Shown here piece after piece: positions 34,879 to 47,200 of a stretch of 64,000 nucleotides of DNA. The position numbers and the translations under genes were made by a program. Source of the stretch: Thuidium tamariscinum (taxonomy: Eukaryota; Streptophyta; Bryopsida; Hypnales; Thuidiaceae); assembly GCA_947034885.2 (NCBI GenBank), contig OZ019759.1, forward strand, positions 10,294,501 to 10,358,500. Reading direction: 5' to 3'. Position 1 is the first letter of the stretch; every line of letters starts with the position of its first letter. The notes beneath the pieces are model-generated. The model did no database searches. It saw only the letters and a list, made by a program, of their open reading frames with translations, and had not been told where the DNA came from.

Positions 34879-37348
34879 TCAGGGATCTCCATTGTGTGAC
34901 TTCGTTGTCTTTACACTCAAGACCCCTAGTCGCATATTTGGATGTAAGCCACTATGAGAACGCACAAGAATCTTCTTCTCCCTTGATTCAATAGGTAGTA
35001 GACAGTTTGGTTTCACCGTAGGTTCTTGGAGATGGATTTCCTCATACAGCTTCCTTTGTGTCAATTTCTCGGAACTGGAAGGTGACATCTGCAATGTGAA
35101 AGGATCCCTCAACCGAAGAGGTGAAGAAGAGCATGACTTCAAAAGCAAAGCCATCCGACTTGGCGGACTATCCACTACTCCATCGTCCACGGGCATCACC
35201 AAAAAATCCATTGTGGAGTTGGCTGTGGCTGTGGAACAAAGGAAGTTCCCAGTACTCAAGATTGCATTTTGCCCGTATTCAAGAAAGGAATCAATAGAAG
35301 CTGAGTATGGAAGGGTGACTTTTTGGACCGCATGAACATTCGAATGAACGGTCTGAAAACAAAAAGATTACAAATAAAACATCAAGATTGATATACTTTT
35401 GGGTGAATATACTACCTAATAAAGAAACATAGATAAACAACCTAAAGAGAGAAAAAACAAAGAAAGGTCGAGCTGAGTTGAAGAGGAGTAAAAACATATT
35501 GAAGAGAAAACATATCTCAGAATTTTATTTAGAAATAAGTCCGTACATATTGAGCATGTCATGTGAAAAAATTCTAATTTTTTTCACATGACATTCATAT
35601 TGCAAATTCAAAAGCCAGTATACAATTTAGGTCGGCTCGAGCTGAATTGAACACAAGACTCCATATATCATGATATATCACTAGCGAAGCATCTAGAAGT
35701 CTGTAGACCCTATCTCAAGCTCCTTGAATGCTTGATGACGTCCACTAGCCTATTGAATTTCTTCCAATTCCTCTCATCGCACAACATTTTGTGCCCCATT
35801 TTCCCGGAACTATTATCCCGAAAGGACTTTAAACCATTGTCGCGAGCGAGATGGAGCCGTTGAAACCAAGACAAAAGGTTGTCAAGGAGGAACATGTCTT
35901 TTGGACCGTTGCCCTTGTTGGTCCACGTGTCCGAGAAAACAACATTCTCTGGCTTGTTGAGAATGTGTTTGACCGGATTATCGTCGAACATGACCGCATT
36001 AGTGGGCTTGAACTTCCCTCGGTTGCTAGTAAAAAGCTGACTGAGGTCTTTCAAAAACAGCTCCTTGTTTGTGCCTAGTTCCTTGAATGCTGTGACATAC
36101 CCGGAGCTATCCCTGCACTTGAGTGTAGTGTAGGAGTTTTTTTCGAATACAAAATCAGAGTACTCTAGCCCATTGAAGAGGAATAAGCAAATTTCTTTAG
36201 TAGTGGGCCTTTTCATCAAGCTCCACACTGAGATGTAGGCAAATAGAGATAATTGTCGCAAAAACTCCACACAGTGTGGACGGACATAAACTAATTTTGG
36301 TCCCACAAGCGCGGGGGTGGTTGCCGAATGTGGCTGCCTAGAGTCTTGAAGAGACTTCGGAAAACCCTTGGACTTTGTATCCTTGGTGACATAGAGAATC
36401 CCATTCAGGTCCAGGACGACGTGTAGCCACTTATCCACCAACCTGGAAATCAATGGGACCGGAACAACCTCCAACAATTCCCCATGAGAACATGCAGGAT
36501 CTGATCCCTGCTATCAAAATGAAGAGAGACAATGCTAATCACTAAACCAGCACCCTTAATTGACTTCTCTACTAAAAAACCTGTCAAACCCAGATATCAT
36601 CAAAGTAAATGAAAAAAGATCACAGAAGCCATCCGCCAAGTAAAATAGAAATCATGCATTCACTTCACTAACCTCAACAAGAGGACCCATCATTATATTC
36701 CCATCTTCCAAGGCAACAGGGTTTAAAATCTCCAATTCCATTGTTGTGGCGCTAGGAAGTTCTATGCCAACATGAGCAATTTCATTGGGAAGAATAACAT
36801 TATCTTCACTAGCGGATGGCTTGGAATCCATTGTAACAGGCGCAATGACATTTGCAATGGTGCCCTTTGAAATTTCAAAATCAATGCCATATGGATCACT
36901 CATGACATTCATAGTGCCTACCATTAAAAAGTGGTCAAAATAGAACGTGAGAATGACGTATAAGAATTTCTCTTAAAATGAGTGATATAATACAAAAATT
37001 GATTTTCAAAAATCAAAATGAAGATCCCGATGGTTTTTTCCACATTGGAGATCCGTATAACCAAAAAAAGTCCGACTCCTAAAATCCTATTGACTACGTG
37101 AAGGCTATGATACACATTAGGTTGAGCCGACCTAAAATGCCAAGCACCACATTAGAATTTCAACTGGAGGCACCTGCATATATAGCCGAGTTATCCAAAT
37201 GAGTAGATGCGTCCTCAATCTCAACAAGGACTACATTCACCATTACGCACTCCAAGGGAGTTGCAGCCACCACATCCTCGTCAACATCCATTTGAACGGT
37301 GTTGGTTGCTTCGATGTCATCATCCAAAGGTGGCAGCTGAGTTGTCAC
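34879..37348 (-). CDS. FCP1/NIF-like HAD phosphatase-domain gene
   Basis: Minus strand, several exons: about 37,348-37,160 (acidic), 36,924-36,652, 36,477-35,710 (255-residue open frame) and 35,259-34,879. The large exon has the NIF/FCP1-type HAD fold. VVLDLNGILYVTK (about 36,424-36,386) is HAD motif 1 with Asp-Leu-Asn in place of Asp-x-Asp, common in plant NIF-like proteins. VYVRPHCVEFLRQLS follows, then ISVWSLMKRPT, then MFDDNPVKHILNKPENVVF as the last Asp-Asp motif. Such proteins dephosphorylate Ser/Thr of RNA polymerase II tail or other substrates; the Asn substitution makes activity uncertain. The large exon is intact, unlike most genes here. Palindromes of the TTTAGGTCGANTCGACCTAAA type occur in its introns (37,116 and, degenerate, 35,625), linking it to the ParB-like gene upstream. 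Exon borders are approximate. Confidence 0.55.
35556..35594. repeat. Short perfect hairpin
   Basis: ATGTCATGTGAAAAAA and its exact complement TTTTTTCACATGACAT, separated by about 7 bases, in an intron of the phosphatase-like gene. It has two 16-bp arms and a terminator-like shape, but there is no reason to assign termination in a plant nuclear gene. Confidence 0.6.
37116..37138. repeat. AGGTCGA-type palindrome, degenerate
   Basis: ATTAGGTTGAGCCGACCTAAAAT in an intron of the phosphatase-like gene; one half-site is close to consensus. Confidence 0.55.
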
Positions 37349-38330
37349 CTCAGTATGTTTGAGAGGAAGGGGGGGTTGCTTGCACTATCTTTGCATACTC
37401 TCACTTCTAGTGTAGGTATCAACAAGAGAGGGCAATACAGTTGTTGCGACGAGAGCAAAAGCTGATGCCGTTGGTACAGGTGGCGCAAAATCCATGGGTG
37501 TTGGCATTAGAACTTGGGGATTCGCCGCTGAGGTTCCTGGTCAAGGAAGACCTGATCCAAAATTCAAAAATGACCCAAAAGACCCAAAACCTACACTTTG
37601 TATCATCAAGGATGATGCACCTTGCCTTGCAAGAAAAGAGCTGATTGGAGTGATGCCTTGCAAGTGGTTGACGATGGCTGCCAATGTCACTTGATTTTTG
37701 GCATTATTTGAAAAGATCAATTGCTTGATTTCATCAAGCCGCTCCCCTTGCTTGGCATGCAAAGCAAGATTCTGAGCGCGGTCTTTCTTCCGGGACTCCC
37801 TGATCTTCTCTAATTGCACTCGCATGTCTTCGTCGTCGTCGTCTCTTCTCCTTTTCTTCTGTGCCCTCCCCCGGGCAGGAGTGCTTGTTGGTTGTACATC
37901 CATGGGCTCACTTGATAACGTGGACGATCCCCGCACACTCTTAGAAAGGTTCACAAGTGTGCAGTGCTCCTCGTTTAGAAGAAGCGGGTCTGTGACATCC
38001 GGCTCATCCTCAGTGTGGCCATCGTCATCCGACAATTCTTCCACCTCTACTTCAGGTACCTTCCTCCTTGACGACGGCGCCCGACATCGTGACGAAGAGA
38101 GTGTGGATGAGAATGGGGGCTTCCGTCGATGAAGTTCTTCATCTACAAAATAACCCTTTGGAAGAAGGTCGTCTTGGTCTAGGGATTTGTCCACCTCAAC
38201 AATTTCAGTCCAGTGTTCAGACTCATCAGATGTCCCAACGGCAAAGACTCTGAAGCCCATCATCTGCAGATGAAAAATAATTTGCATAAAAGTAGTATAT
38301 TAGTTCATTAAATATTAGAACCTCTAACTG

Positions 38331-38441
38331 TTTAGGTCAACTCGACCTAAAACAAAGCTCATCAAAATGAACTTGAACTAAACATTTAACAAGTATAAAA
38401 ATAGGAAAAATTCGAGGGAATTAGGTCAGGTCGACCTAAAA
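38331..38441. repeat. Two AGGTCGA palindromes in ParB-like gene intron 2
   Basis: TTTAGGTCAACTCGACCTAAAA at 38,331-38,352 and ATTAGGTCAGGTCGACCTAAAA at 38,420-38,441, both between the exon ending at 38,450 and the exon starting at 38,274 (minus strand). Confidence 0.8.
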
Positions 38442-39846
38442 CAACGTACCATGGTAACGAAGGTTAACTTTGCTCCCCCAAACACTAACAGAATGTTCAA
38501 TGATCCGAGTGGAAATTGTCGAATTGAAGGATATGCAAATAAAACTCCATACGGAGTTCTATATTGTGTATCCTAAACGCAATCTCATTGTACATCTGGG
38601 GCTTATTGAAGACGTCTGTATCAAGTGCCCGGTATGTCTTATACGACAATTGTCAGTCCACTGTGGACTTGTCTTGAAGGAAAATGAGGTACACATTTTC
38701 TACCGCCTTGTTATTATTTACAGAGTAGTCTCCCATTCTCTCATTCTTAGCTGGCGAGTACTCAACGCTATCCATTTTGTATTCTTTCAAGACAGGATTT
38801 TGATGAATGAAGGTCAACACTTGGGTTTGCTCAATGAAATCCACGCAGATGAATAACCATCTTGGGATCTCCTCAAGTGTAGGCTTTTTCATCTCCTAGA
38901 AAGAGGCCATCACCGCGGCAAAATAAGTCTGAAGCGGGGTGCACTTCCCCTTGTTTAGAACCATAGGGGTGTAGCGGAAGTCAATCGCTCCAAGCCCAAT
39001 CCCAGGTACCGTATCAGGCTGCCAAGCACCAGTTGGCCAGTCATGGTGCTTGTCCGTCTCAATCTCATATGTTTTGTAATGCGCTACAATTTGTGGCTTC
39101 ACAATATTGTTATGGCGCTCAAGGAAGGCCTTGAAGAATTGTGCGGCGTATGGAGACAACTCCTCTACTATCTTGTTCTTGGATCTAGTTTGCTTGGCGT
39201 CCTTCCAATAATCTTCACCCGGTTTTTTGATAAGCATGTTCATCGTAGCACTGGTTACGGAGCGACTGGTCTTGAACTACGTCCATTTCTCTACGTTCAA
39301 ATTGTTGAATGCATTCAGCAATCCCAAAGAAGGATCTATCATGTGGAGCTCCCTCTTGACCAAGGACTTTCTCTTGCACCGCTCAACCTAGTCTTCTGCC
39401 GTATAGTAGCTCTTAAGCACTGAAGTAATCATCTTCATAGTCACCTTTGGGTACTGCAAGTTCTGTCTCTTTGGATTTATGTGAAGAATGTACTGCGCAA
39501 GCTTCTTCAAGTCGTCATATGAAAGATTGCCCAACCACTTGAAGAACTCATGTGTTAAGCTCCCATTCTCTGACTTCCACCTTGACTTCTCCTTGGATTT
39601 CAACAGAGTGTCTAGGTCAATCAACTTTCTATGCGCAGCACTAGAAATTACCTCACTCCAAAGGTTATAAATGTCATCTGGTGCCGTTATTATTTTTAAC
39701 TCGTTCATTATTTTGAGTTTCTCATTGGCATCTTTCCCTCTTGATGACTTCTATGATTTCACCACGTCCAACGTCGTGAAGCAGACATTCATTGCTTTGA
39801 CGAATTTCTGTTTGAAGAAAGTGATAGATTATTAGTTTGAATACCA

Positions 39847-39946
39847 AATTAGGTCGACTCGACCTAAAAACTTTGCCTATTTTTGAACATACAGACATCA
39901 CGTTGGACAAGTTTCAATAGAATAATTAGGTCAAATCAACCTTAAT
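39847..39946. repeat. Two AGGTCGA palindromes in ParB-like gene intron 1
   Basis: A nearly perfect AATTAGGTCGACTCGACCTA at 39,847-39,866 and a weaker ATTAGGTCAAATCAACCTTAAT at 39,925-39,946. They fill much of a 118-bp intron. Confidence 0.8.
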
Positions 39947-41426
39947 TTACATACCTTAAATTTTACGGTGTTTTTCTTCGTATCAACGTTTTGACGGGAC
40001 GACCGAAGCTGTGCCGACTAGTGCAGCATCCTTTGGATTTTGTAGACTCCCCATGTTAATCCAGCACATTCTTGCTCCAAGAATGTTAGTAGACCAAGAG
40101 GGCTTTAGAGCTACAAAGTGGTTGACATGATTATAGTAAGCAGAGATTGTCGTCAGGATTTCATTGCTGTCAAACCACATAATGTAGCAGTTCCATTCAC
40201 GAAAATGCTTCAGGATGGCCTCATCTACATTCCTTTCAACCATCATTTTACTTGTTGACACACTGTGCAACCCATTCACAATGTAAAATTTGCCCTCCCT
40301 TAGTGTTTCCCAGTCCTCCTTTTTTGGCTTCTCAGTCTGGTCCACTAGCATGACACATAGAGTCTATTTTCCAATCTTATCTAACATGTGCATCAAAAAG
40401 TGAAACATATCCTCAACAAGCCGCTGCTTGTGGCTTCGGATGTTCACGTCAGCTGGCATAGCTATGAGTTTGTCGATCGGCAACTTCTTCTTTTGATCAA
40501 TTTCAAAAACATATGCATCACTGCAACAGGCCCAATAGTTCTTATACGCCTTCGTCAACTCCTTATAGTTAACCACACGCTTAGGATCATGTACAAAAGG
40601 CACATTAGTCACAATAGACATGAAGCTAAGGTTAGGAGTTTGGGATTCACTTTCATCATTTTCAGGGGTCTTCTGAGCAGAAGTAGACGCAAGATTACTC
40701 TTTTGCCCCCTCGTCGGAGGTGTTCCAGTTTGAATTCTTTGTCTAGTGCCACGACTTTGTTGTGTACCTAGTGTTCCTTGGGAGCTCTGACCTTCAATTA
40801 AACTTGGAGGGTCATGGGAGACAAATTGAGCAGCTGTCTGATTCTTCTGTAGATCCGTTTTTCCCTTCAAGATAGCGAAATCAACAAACAGCTATCTGAG
40901 TCGATCGCAGAGATTCTTGCCACTAACTTGGGCTCCTCTCTTATTCTTCTAGTATCCGGTGTCCACCTTCTTTTCCAATTTTGGAATTTCTCCACTGTAA
41001 GGTGAGTTGTCGAGACTGTGGAGAAAGTTGGATATGTAGAACGGAATCTTTAGAGAGTCAATCACCAGCATGAAATGATATTGCTCTTCGTCCTTTCTCC
41101 CAATCTACGTGGTCACATAGTGGATCTTAATTATTGTTCCAATGTCAGGGGAGACCTCCTTTATTTTTTCTTCGTAGGAGATTGGGTAGAATGGTAGCTA
41201 ATCTTTGTACTTCTGACAAAATCAATATTTGTGTATCATCAAGATTAGCATGAGGGACCAGCATTCAACTACTTCGGGATCCTTTAGCTCCCAGTACTCC
41301 CTTTCATTGCTAAAGTCATCTTCGTCGTCGTCGTCAGCTGCAATGTTCATCCGCTTAAAAAATTGCTTGAGCTTTGGAACTTGCTCTTCCATCCTACTAG
41401 CAAAGGCCACGATCTTCAATTAGGTA

Positions 41427-41813
41427 ATTTAGGTCGAATCGACCTAAAACAACACATAGGTGCTTCTCATCTTCAACGTCTCTCTAGTTTAAGGCTTTCT
41501 TTGTACATTTATAAAGGGTGAAGTTCAAATGGTTTGATTTTTCATTGTCTATTTGTATGCATAACAAAATGATACAAGCTTGAGTATTTTAGGTCAATTC
41601 GACCTGAAATGTTGATTCTGTGATGTTCTAGTTCATTAGTCTTGGGGAAATTATGTTGAGTTTGTTGAAGGACTTTTTTTTAGTTTGTTGATTTCATTGT
41701 TTATATTCCGTAAGTGGATGCTGCTTACTTGTCTTCTGATAAAACGGACTACCGCTGCCATTCAAATATATATATGTACATCTAAACGTCACTTTAGGTC
41801 AATTCGACCTAAA
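41427..41813. repeat. Three AGGTCGA palindromes upstream of ParB-like gene
   Basis: ATTTAGGTCGAATCGACCTA at 41,427-41,446, TTTTAGGTCAATTCGACCTG at 41,587-41,606 and TTTAGGTCAATTCGACCTAA at 41,793-41,812. They lie just 5' of the first recognisable exon, in a 5' intron or promoter region. Confidence 0.8.
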
Positions 41814-41899
41814 TTGATGTGTTGGTGTATTCGACAATGCGATGCTAGAGACTTGAAACACATGTCATAGTCGATCTAAACTGTGAGCAACCTAATTTG

Positions 41900-43948
41900 A
41901 CATTGACATAATCTGACAGTCGTTGCAAGTACAAATTCTATTGTGTTTTTTTAGAATAGTGCAAAATTTGCTTACTTGGTGAATGTGTGTAGTTCCTGGC
42001 CTCGACAGTACTACAAATTGCAGTGTTAATCCTTTTGCTTTCTGCACCTGTGCAATACGATGTGTTTCTTGTTCATTAAATATTTTCAAGGGCACAATTA
42101 TATTGACTCTACAGTCAAAAATGAATACATTCACAAAAAAAAAATTCACCTCACATTTCTCAGAAGTTAAAGACACTCTTACATTGAAAGTCACAAGCTA
42201 GAAATGAAATTTTCCTCCCACAAACCCTAAGCCACTTGAAGTGCTGAAGACCAGCACATTTGATTCAGATACAACTTTGACTCACTACAAAAACAACCTT
42301 GCAGCTGAAAACACCTGCCATTGATAGGCAACTTCAATTTACACTAAAGTTTTGACTTCAAAACAAAAGTGAATTACAAACACATCACTCGTGACTCACA
42401 AACGAATACCAAATTAAAAGCATCAAACCATAAACTCAAACATTCAACATTGTACAACACACATCAATCTCTCCTTCAATACACACACAAAACACATGAC
42501 ACTCATTAGAAACACTTGTCACTCATGAATGACGACCTATTTCCAAGCTCAGTATACCATAATCTCACTGACTCAATAACCTATTATTCATGAACTAAAA
42601 CCTAATTACAAGCTCTATATACCATAACCTCATACCTTGAGACGTGGATTGGAAGGAGACTCTTACGGAATACGTATTTAAGGCCGATCTGCCCGAGCTG
42701 AAGAAAGAGGGATTGCACATGTAGGTGGAGGACAGGAGGACGTTGTGCATCAACGGGAAGAAACAAACAACACTCACACACAAAACATTCTCCCATTGCA
42801 CATCATCCTGAAACCCCAACAATGAAGTAGAAAAAATGCTGACCTCAATTACAAATCCTATCCACCTTCGACCAAACGTGAATGGTGTAATTGGTACTGC
42901 TTCATGTTGGGATGTCATCGTAGGTGCACAGCTTCAGACTAACGCAGCGATAGCATCTATGAAGATTGTGAGCCAAATTGAGCTCAAAACGCACAGAACC
43001 CTAGGTTTGAAAGCCCCTTGATTTGAATCACACTTTCAAAAGCTAAGAAACAAAAAGCACCCTCAAAACTCACATTTGCCTTCCAATCACCCATTCAACA
43101 CCTCAAATAATGTTGAAGCTCAAATTTGAACCCTAAACCCTAAAAGCAAGGGTACATTGCACAGCAAAGGAAAAAAACAAACGGAATGCAAGCAAGAGGC
43201 AGAAATAGAAACTCACCACTTCCACTACCAACTCCGCTTCCACCGCATGCCACGCACCGCATGCCACGAACAACACAGGAATCACCACGAAAACCAAACT
43301 TCCCATTCTAAGAATCCAACAGGGAGGAGCGCGCAGGCTCGGCAATAAAACTACAACTTTCAAACCTGAAACAGCGCAACAAAGCCAAGGAAACGGGCAA
43401 GGACAGAAAGTTCACAGGGGAGCACGATGACAACGGAAACAAACAAATCCTAGAATGTGGAAAAGGGTTCGGGGTTTACTTTCCGCCTTCATGGGTTTAG
43501 GCTCCCTTTTTTCATGCAAGTCATCTATATCCGTAACCATGCACCTAAAGTTGCGGATTGAGTTGGAATTATTTTGGTCTCTTTACTCATTATAATATTT
43601 CCCACAACATTTGGCTTTCTTAAATTACTTCAAACACACTATCTAGAAACAAATTGGGGACAAAACATTTTTCTTCTTCAAGTCTTCGTACCCCTATATC
43701 AAAGTAGTTTACTTTCAAAATCATATGAAATGCAGTGAGAGCAATGACATTCGAAAACCACTTACTGAACTCTATAACATACCTTATTAACCAAACAAAT
43801 GTTTTGTACATGTGACATGTTTCATTTGTTTCTATTCCCAAAAATTCCATAAGGTCACTTAAAAAAGAATGTAAACGATACCCATAAATCATTAAAAATG
43901 TATCTTTCGTACGAATTGTATTCCAAAAAACTGTAGTCTTGAAAACAT
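41900..43948. other. Spacer, no supported gene
   Basis: Mostly low-complexity, CA-rich plant intergenic sequence. A minus-strand open frame from about 43,940 to 43,620 (hydrophobic, with WLIRYVIEFSKWF) abuts the end of copy 2 and could be a gene fragment cut by that insertion. It has no recognisable domain and is not called. Confidence 0.3.
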
Positions 43949-44290
43949 GGTTGCTAGCAGGCGAGCCTAGGAGCGTGAGCTTGTGAGCCTGCGAGCGGGA
44001 AATTTTTTCAAGGAAATTTTTTATTTTGGACCTATGACTGTGGATAGGTGAAGGGGGTCTCATGACCGTGGTTTAGTGTTTTAGGGTGAAGTTTATCAAT
44101 CTTTTCGAGTTAGAATTTGGTGTTTAGGGGAGAACGTTGAAATGTTGTTGGTTAAAGTATAATTCATACAATGAAAAATGAAAATGAATACCATAAAGTA
44201 CCAAGATGTAACTATAAAACATACAAATCCAATCATAATAGAAGGCAACATATAATAGTTTGACTCACGGAATATGTTGATTCCATGAGT

Positions 44291-47200
44291 CTAAATCATT
44301 GAGGACTCAATCTCAGAATGAGAACTCTTTGACAACTTAGAAGACTCTGTACCCTTATATGCTGACCCATCTATAAATTGTAAAACATTTAGGGCATATG
44401 TGTCTTTATGATGTTTTGATTCAGAGGAACCAAAAGTCACAAAGGCACTTGCCATTTGCTTTGCATAGACGGGAAGGTCAAAAGTCTTTTGAAAACTCAA
44501 AAAAAAGACTTTGCTTCAATATGTCGGCATCTTCCAACATCAATCCTCAATGACTGCAAACTAATGTACATAGAGTTACACTTTTTGGTTGATTAATTCA
44601 CCATGCAATTCACTAAAAAATAAAAAATAAATTCAACTTACTCACTGAATTCTTTTTTGCGAGTGAATTTTCGAGGCAACAATGACAATTCATCTTGATC
44701 CTATGACAAGGCTATAACTGGTGCTGGCGCTAGAGTCTCCACTATTGTTGCAGTGGACTTCTTCATGGGTTTGAATATGGCATCGAAGATGTCTTTGTTA
44801 TCTTTCAAAGCCACAATGTGGCGGCCCATGGCATGGCAAACAATAATACAAGCCCCTAGACAAGCCACAAACACACATTGATTAGTTCACTGCATTTTTT
44901 GTTGAGATCATGTTGAATAGAGACATTTGGAAGAAGACACTAACTTGTAGATATGGTGCAGTCTAGAACCAAATCACCCTCATTGTTAGAGTGCTAGTAG
45001 CTTTGAGGAGGATTTGGAAGAAATGCGGATCTTTTTTGCGTGCCCCTCTCCACAGCTTTGCTCCATTCATGGCCATGTCATCTTCATGAGTGTAGTTTAT
45101 GAGCATGTTGTCCTTGGCAATGTTGACACTGGCCTTCTTCATGAAAGAGAAATTAGACTTCCCTTTGTCTTTGAGGTTCTTCACGAGGAGCGTGATTCCA
45201 AACTTTTGTATCTACGGATTAGGTGAGGCAAATGTTGATTAGAAATGCATTGGAAGATGAACATGATAACTGGTTTGCAGAAGCCAAGAGAATGGAATGG
45301 AGTTTACCATCTTTTTGTTGTCAATGGCTGAGGTTAAGTGCATGTGGTTCATGCCCATCTACTCCTTCTTCTTGACCATGTCAGATATGTCACACAATGC
45401 AGCAATGTCGCTCCTCGATTTGATGCCATATGAGTGGAAGACGATGACACAGTCATCGTCTTCGAGATGCTTGCACACAAATCTGAAGGTTGAATGGAGG
45501 GCCTCATCTTTAACGTCTTCATTCCAATTGGGCACATCATCTTTAGGAAAAGACAACCCTAGGATAGGCAAGTTCTCAAGGCAGTCGAAGAAGACAACGT
45601 CCACCCTTGATCAAGAGTTCCACTACCTATAGAAATATTTGTTTTTTGTTGTGGACACTTGCCAAGTGCCAACATGAAGTACATCAGCAAATGAAGAAGT
45701 AGCATGTACACTATTGATGTTGATGAGACAAAATGAACAATGACCAATTTGAAGTTTGAAGTGAGTACTTTCCTCAAGAAGGCCAAGACTTGTAACAAGT
45801 GGGCTTATTGGAGTCCATGTCTTCCACAAGTTCCACGATGGAGACATTGAGGATCAAATCTTTGGAATAGATGAACTCTTTGTTGGTGAAAAGAAATCCT
45901 TGAGATACATGAGTGATGACCTCCTCCAAGAGCTCTGATAAAGTGGCCTTCCTCTTGACTCCACTTTGAGATCCAACCTAGAGTTGAAAGCCATGATCAA
46001 TTGTGGAGGATGCTGGGACTTGGGCGGTCGCCTTTGCCTTCTTCTTCCCTTTGTTGTTGGCCTATTCCTCCTTCTCCTTTTCCTTCTCTTTTTCCGTGAG
46101 CTTGGCAAGTCTCTCCACTTCCTTCTTCTCCTTGGCATCGAGTAGAACTTGGACTCATGCTTTCTTCTTCATGTCGTTAGCATCCCTCCTCTAAATGGCT
46201 TTCCTCCTCTGCCTATTTGTCAAGCCAGTGAACTCATCCACTTCCAAGTCAATGGCCCCTTTGCCCTCCAAGTATTCCCGTAGCTATGCCTTTGATTCAT
46301 GGGTGAATTCCAAAAAAACAGTACAAATACAAGGCTCCTCCATTGAGATGAGCAGTGGTGAACGTGCATAGCTATCTCACGGAGAACATGCAATCAGTGG
46401 AGTTGCGGTCCAACCATGAGGACAAGAATGGTGGCAAGTCCCTTCATTCAATTGCCCCCTTTTCTTCGAGCTCATATTTGAAGTACCTGCCACGCCGATC
46501 AATTGAATGAATAGAAAGAAGTAACAAACTCTAGCAACCAATATCTTTTTGAGTTTCAAATGGTATGTCCTTCGATAACAAACATGATAGAATTGTGAGC
46601 AATAAGGTCAAAGTGTAAGGCAAATGACTTTAAAAAAACATTGACCAATGTTTAAAGCATACTAGAAAAGAACTCTTTGGACCATTAAATTGGAGCCTTT
46701 ACAATTCATGAATGAATTGCCTTTCTCAAAGTAATTAGCACCTTTGAAAATAGGTCTGAATCATTGGTCCCAGATCTTCCTCCTCCATCCCTTGATGTAG
46801 TCAGGCAATGTCTCTTGCTACTACGGGACCATCATGTCAATCTTGAGATTGTCATGTCTGACCATCCCATCGAAGTATTGGACCGAAGCATCCTCGATCT
46901 GTAGAAAATGTTGATTAGAACAAGAAATTAATTTCATGTACAAAAATGTGAGATGCAAAGAAAGTACCTATAAGCACTTCCACCAAAAAAAATAACAACA
47001 TGAATCTAAAATGGTGTGAACAAATGAACTTAACCCTACATACCAAACATACTTGTTGAAGAATGGCTCGAGATGTGATTCAACGACGGGTTTGGCTAAG
47101 AACTTCCTAGCATCATGAGACGGAATGGATGTATTCCACCACTTGAGAAACTTCATTTTGTGGTATGGTGTCGTGCTGCAGGTGACTACCATCTGCAATT

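Larger units (their letters stand above)
37541..41419 (-). pseudogene. Second ParB-like gene, distinct from gene 2
   Basis: Three minus-strand exons: about 41,419-39,955, 39,836-38,450 and 38,274-37,541, with donors GTATGT and GTACGT and acceptors AACAG and CTGCAG. Exon 1 carries an acidic start (DDDDEDDF), a Gln/Ser/Thr-rich linker, then AMPADVNIRSHKQRLVEDM and FYIVNGLHSVSTSKMM (about 40,276-40,229). That resembles the ParB/sulfiredoxin-fold pattern in which a strand precedes a G-x-H-[RS] motif. Exon 2 has unrecognised Trp-rich segments (WLFICVDFIEQTQVL). Exon 3 is acidic, then basic (RGRAQKKRRRDDDDED), suggesting nuclear localisation. There are at least five TAG stops in exon 1 and three TAG plus TGA in exon 2. 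No methyltransferase motif is seen. Each of its two short introns (118 and 175 bp) holds two copies of a TTTAGGTCGANTCGACCTAAA palindrome. Confidence 0.5.

Noticed and set aside
37824-41423. Plus-strand open frames opposite the ParB-like gene
   Set aside because: They are antisense shadows of the minus-strand exons, with Ser/Leu-rich composition from Asp/Glu/Lys codons read backwards.
30110-43150. CCCTAAA words as interstitial telomere repeats
   Set aside because: Only one or two units at scattered places (for example 30,116 and 43,131); no array.
43620-44063. Minus-strand 147-residue open frame across the end of copy 2
   Set aside because: Its first third is terminal-repeat sequence and the rest has no recognisable domain; it could be a fragment, but this is not supportable.
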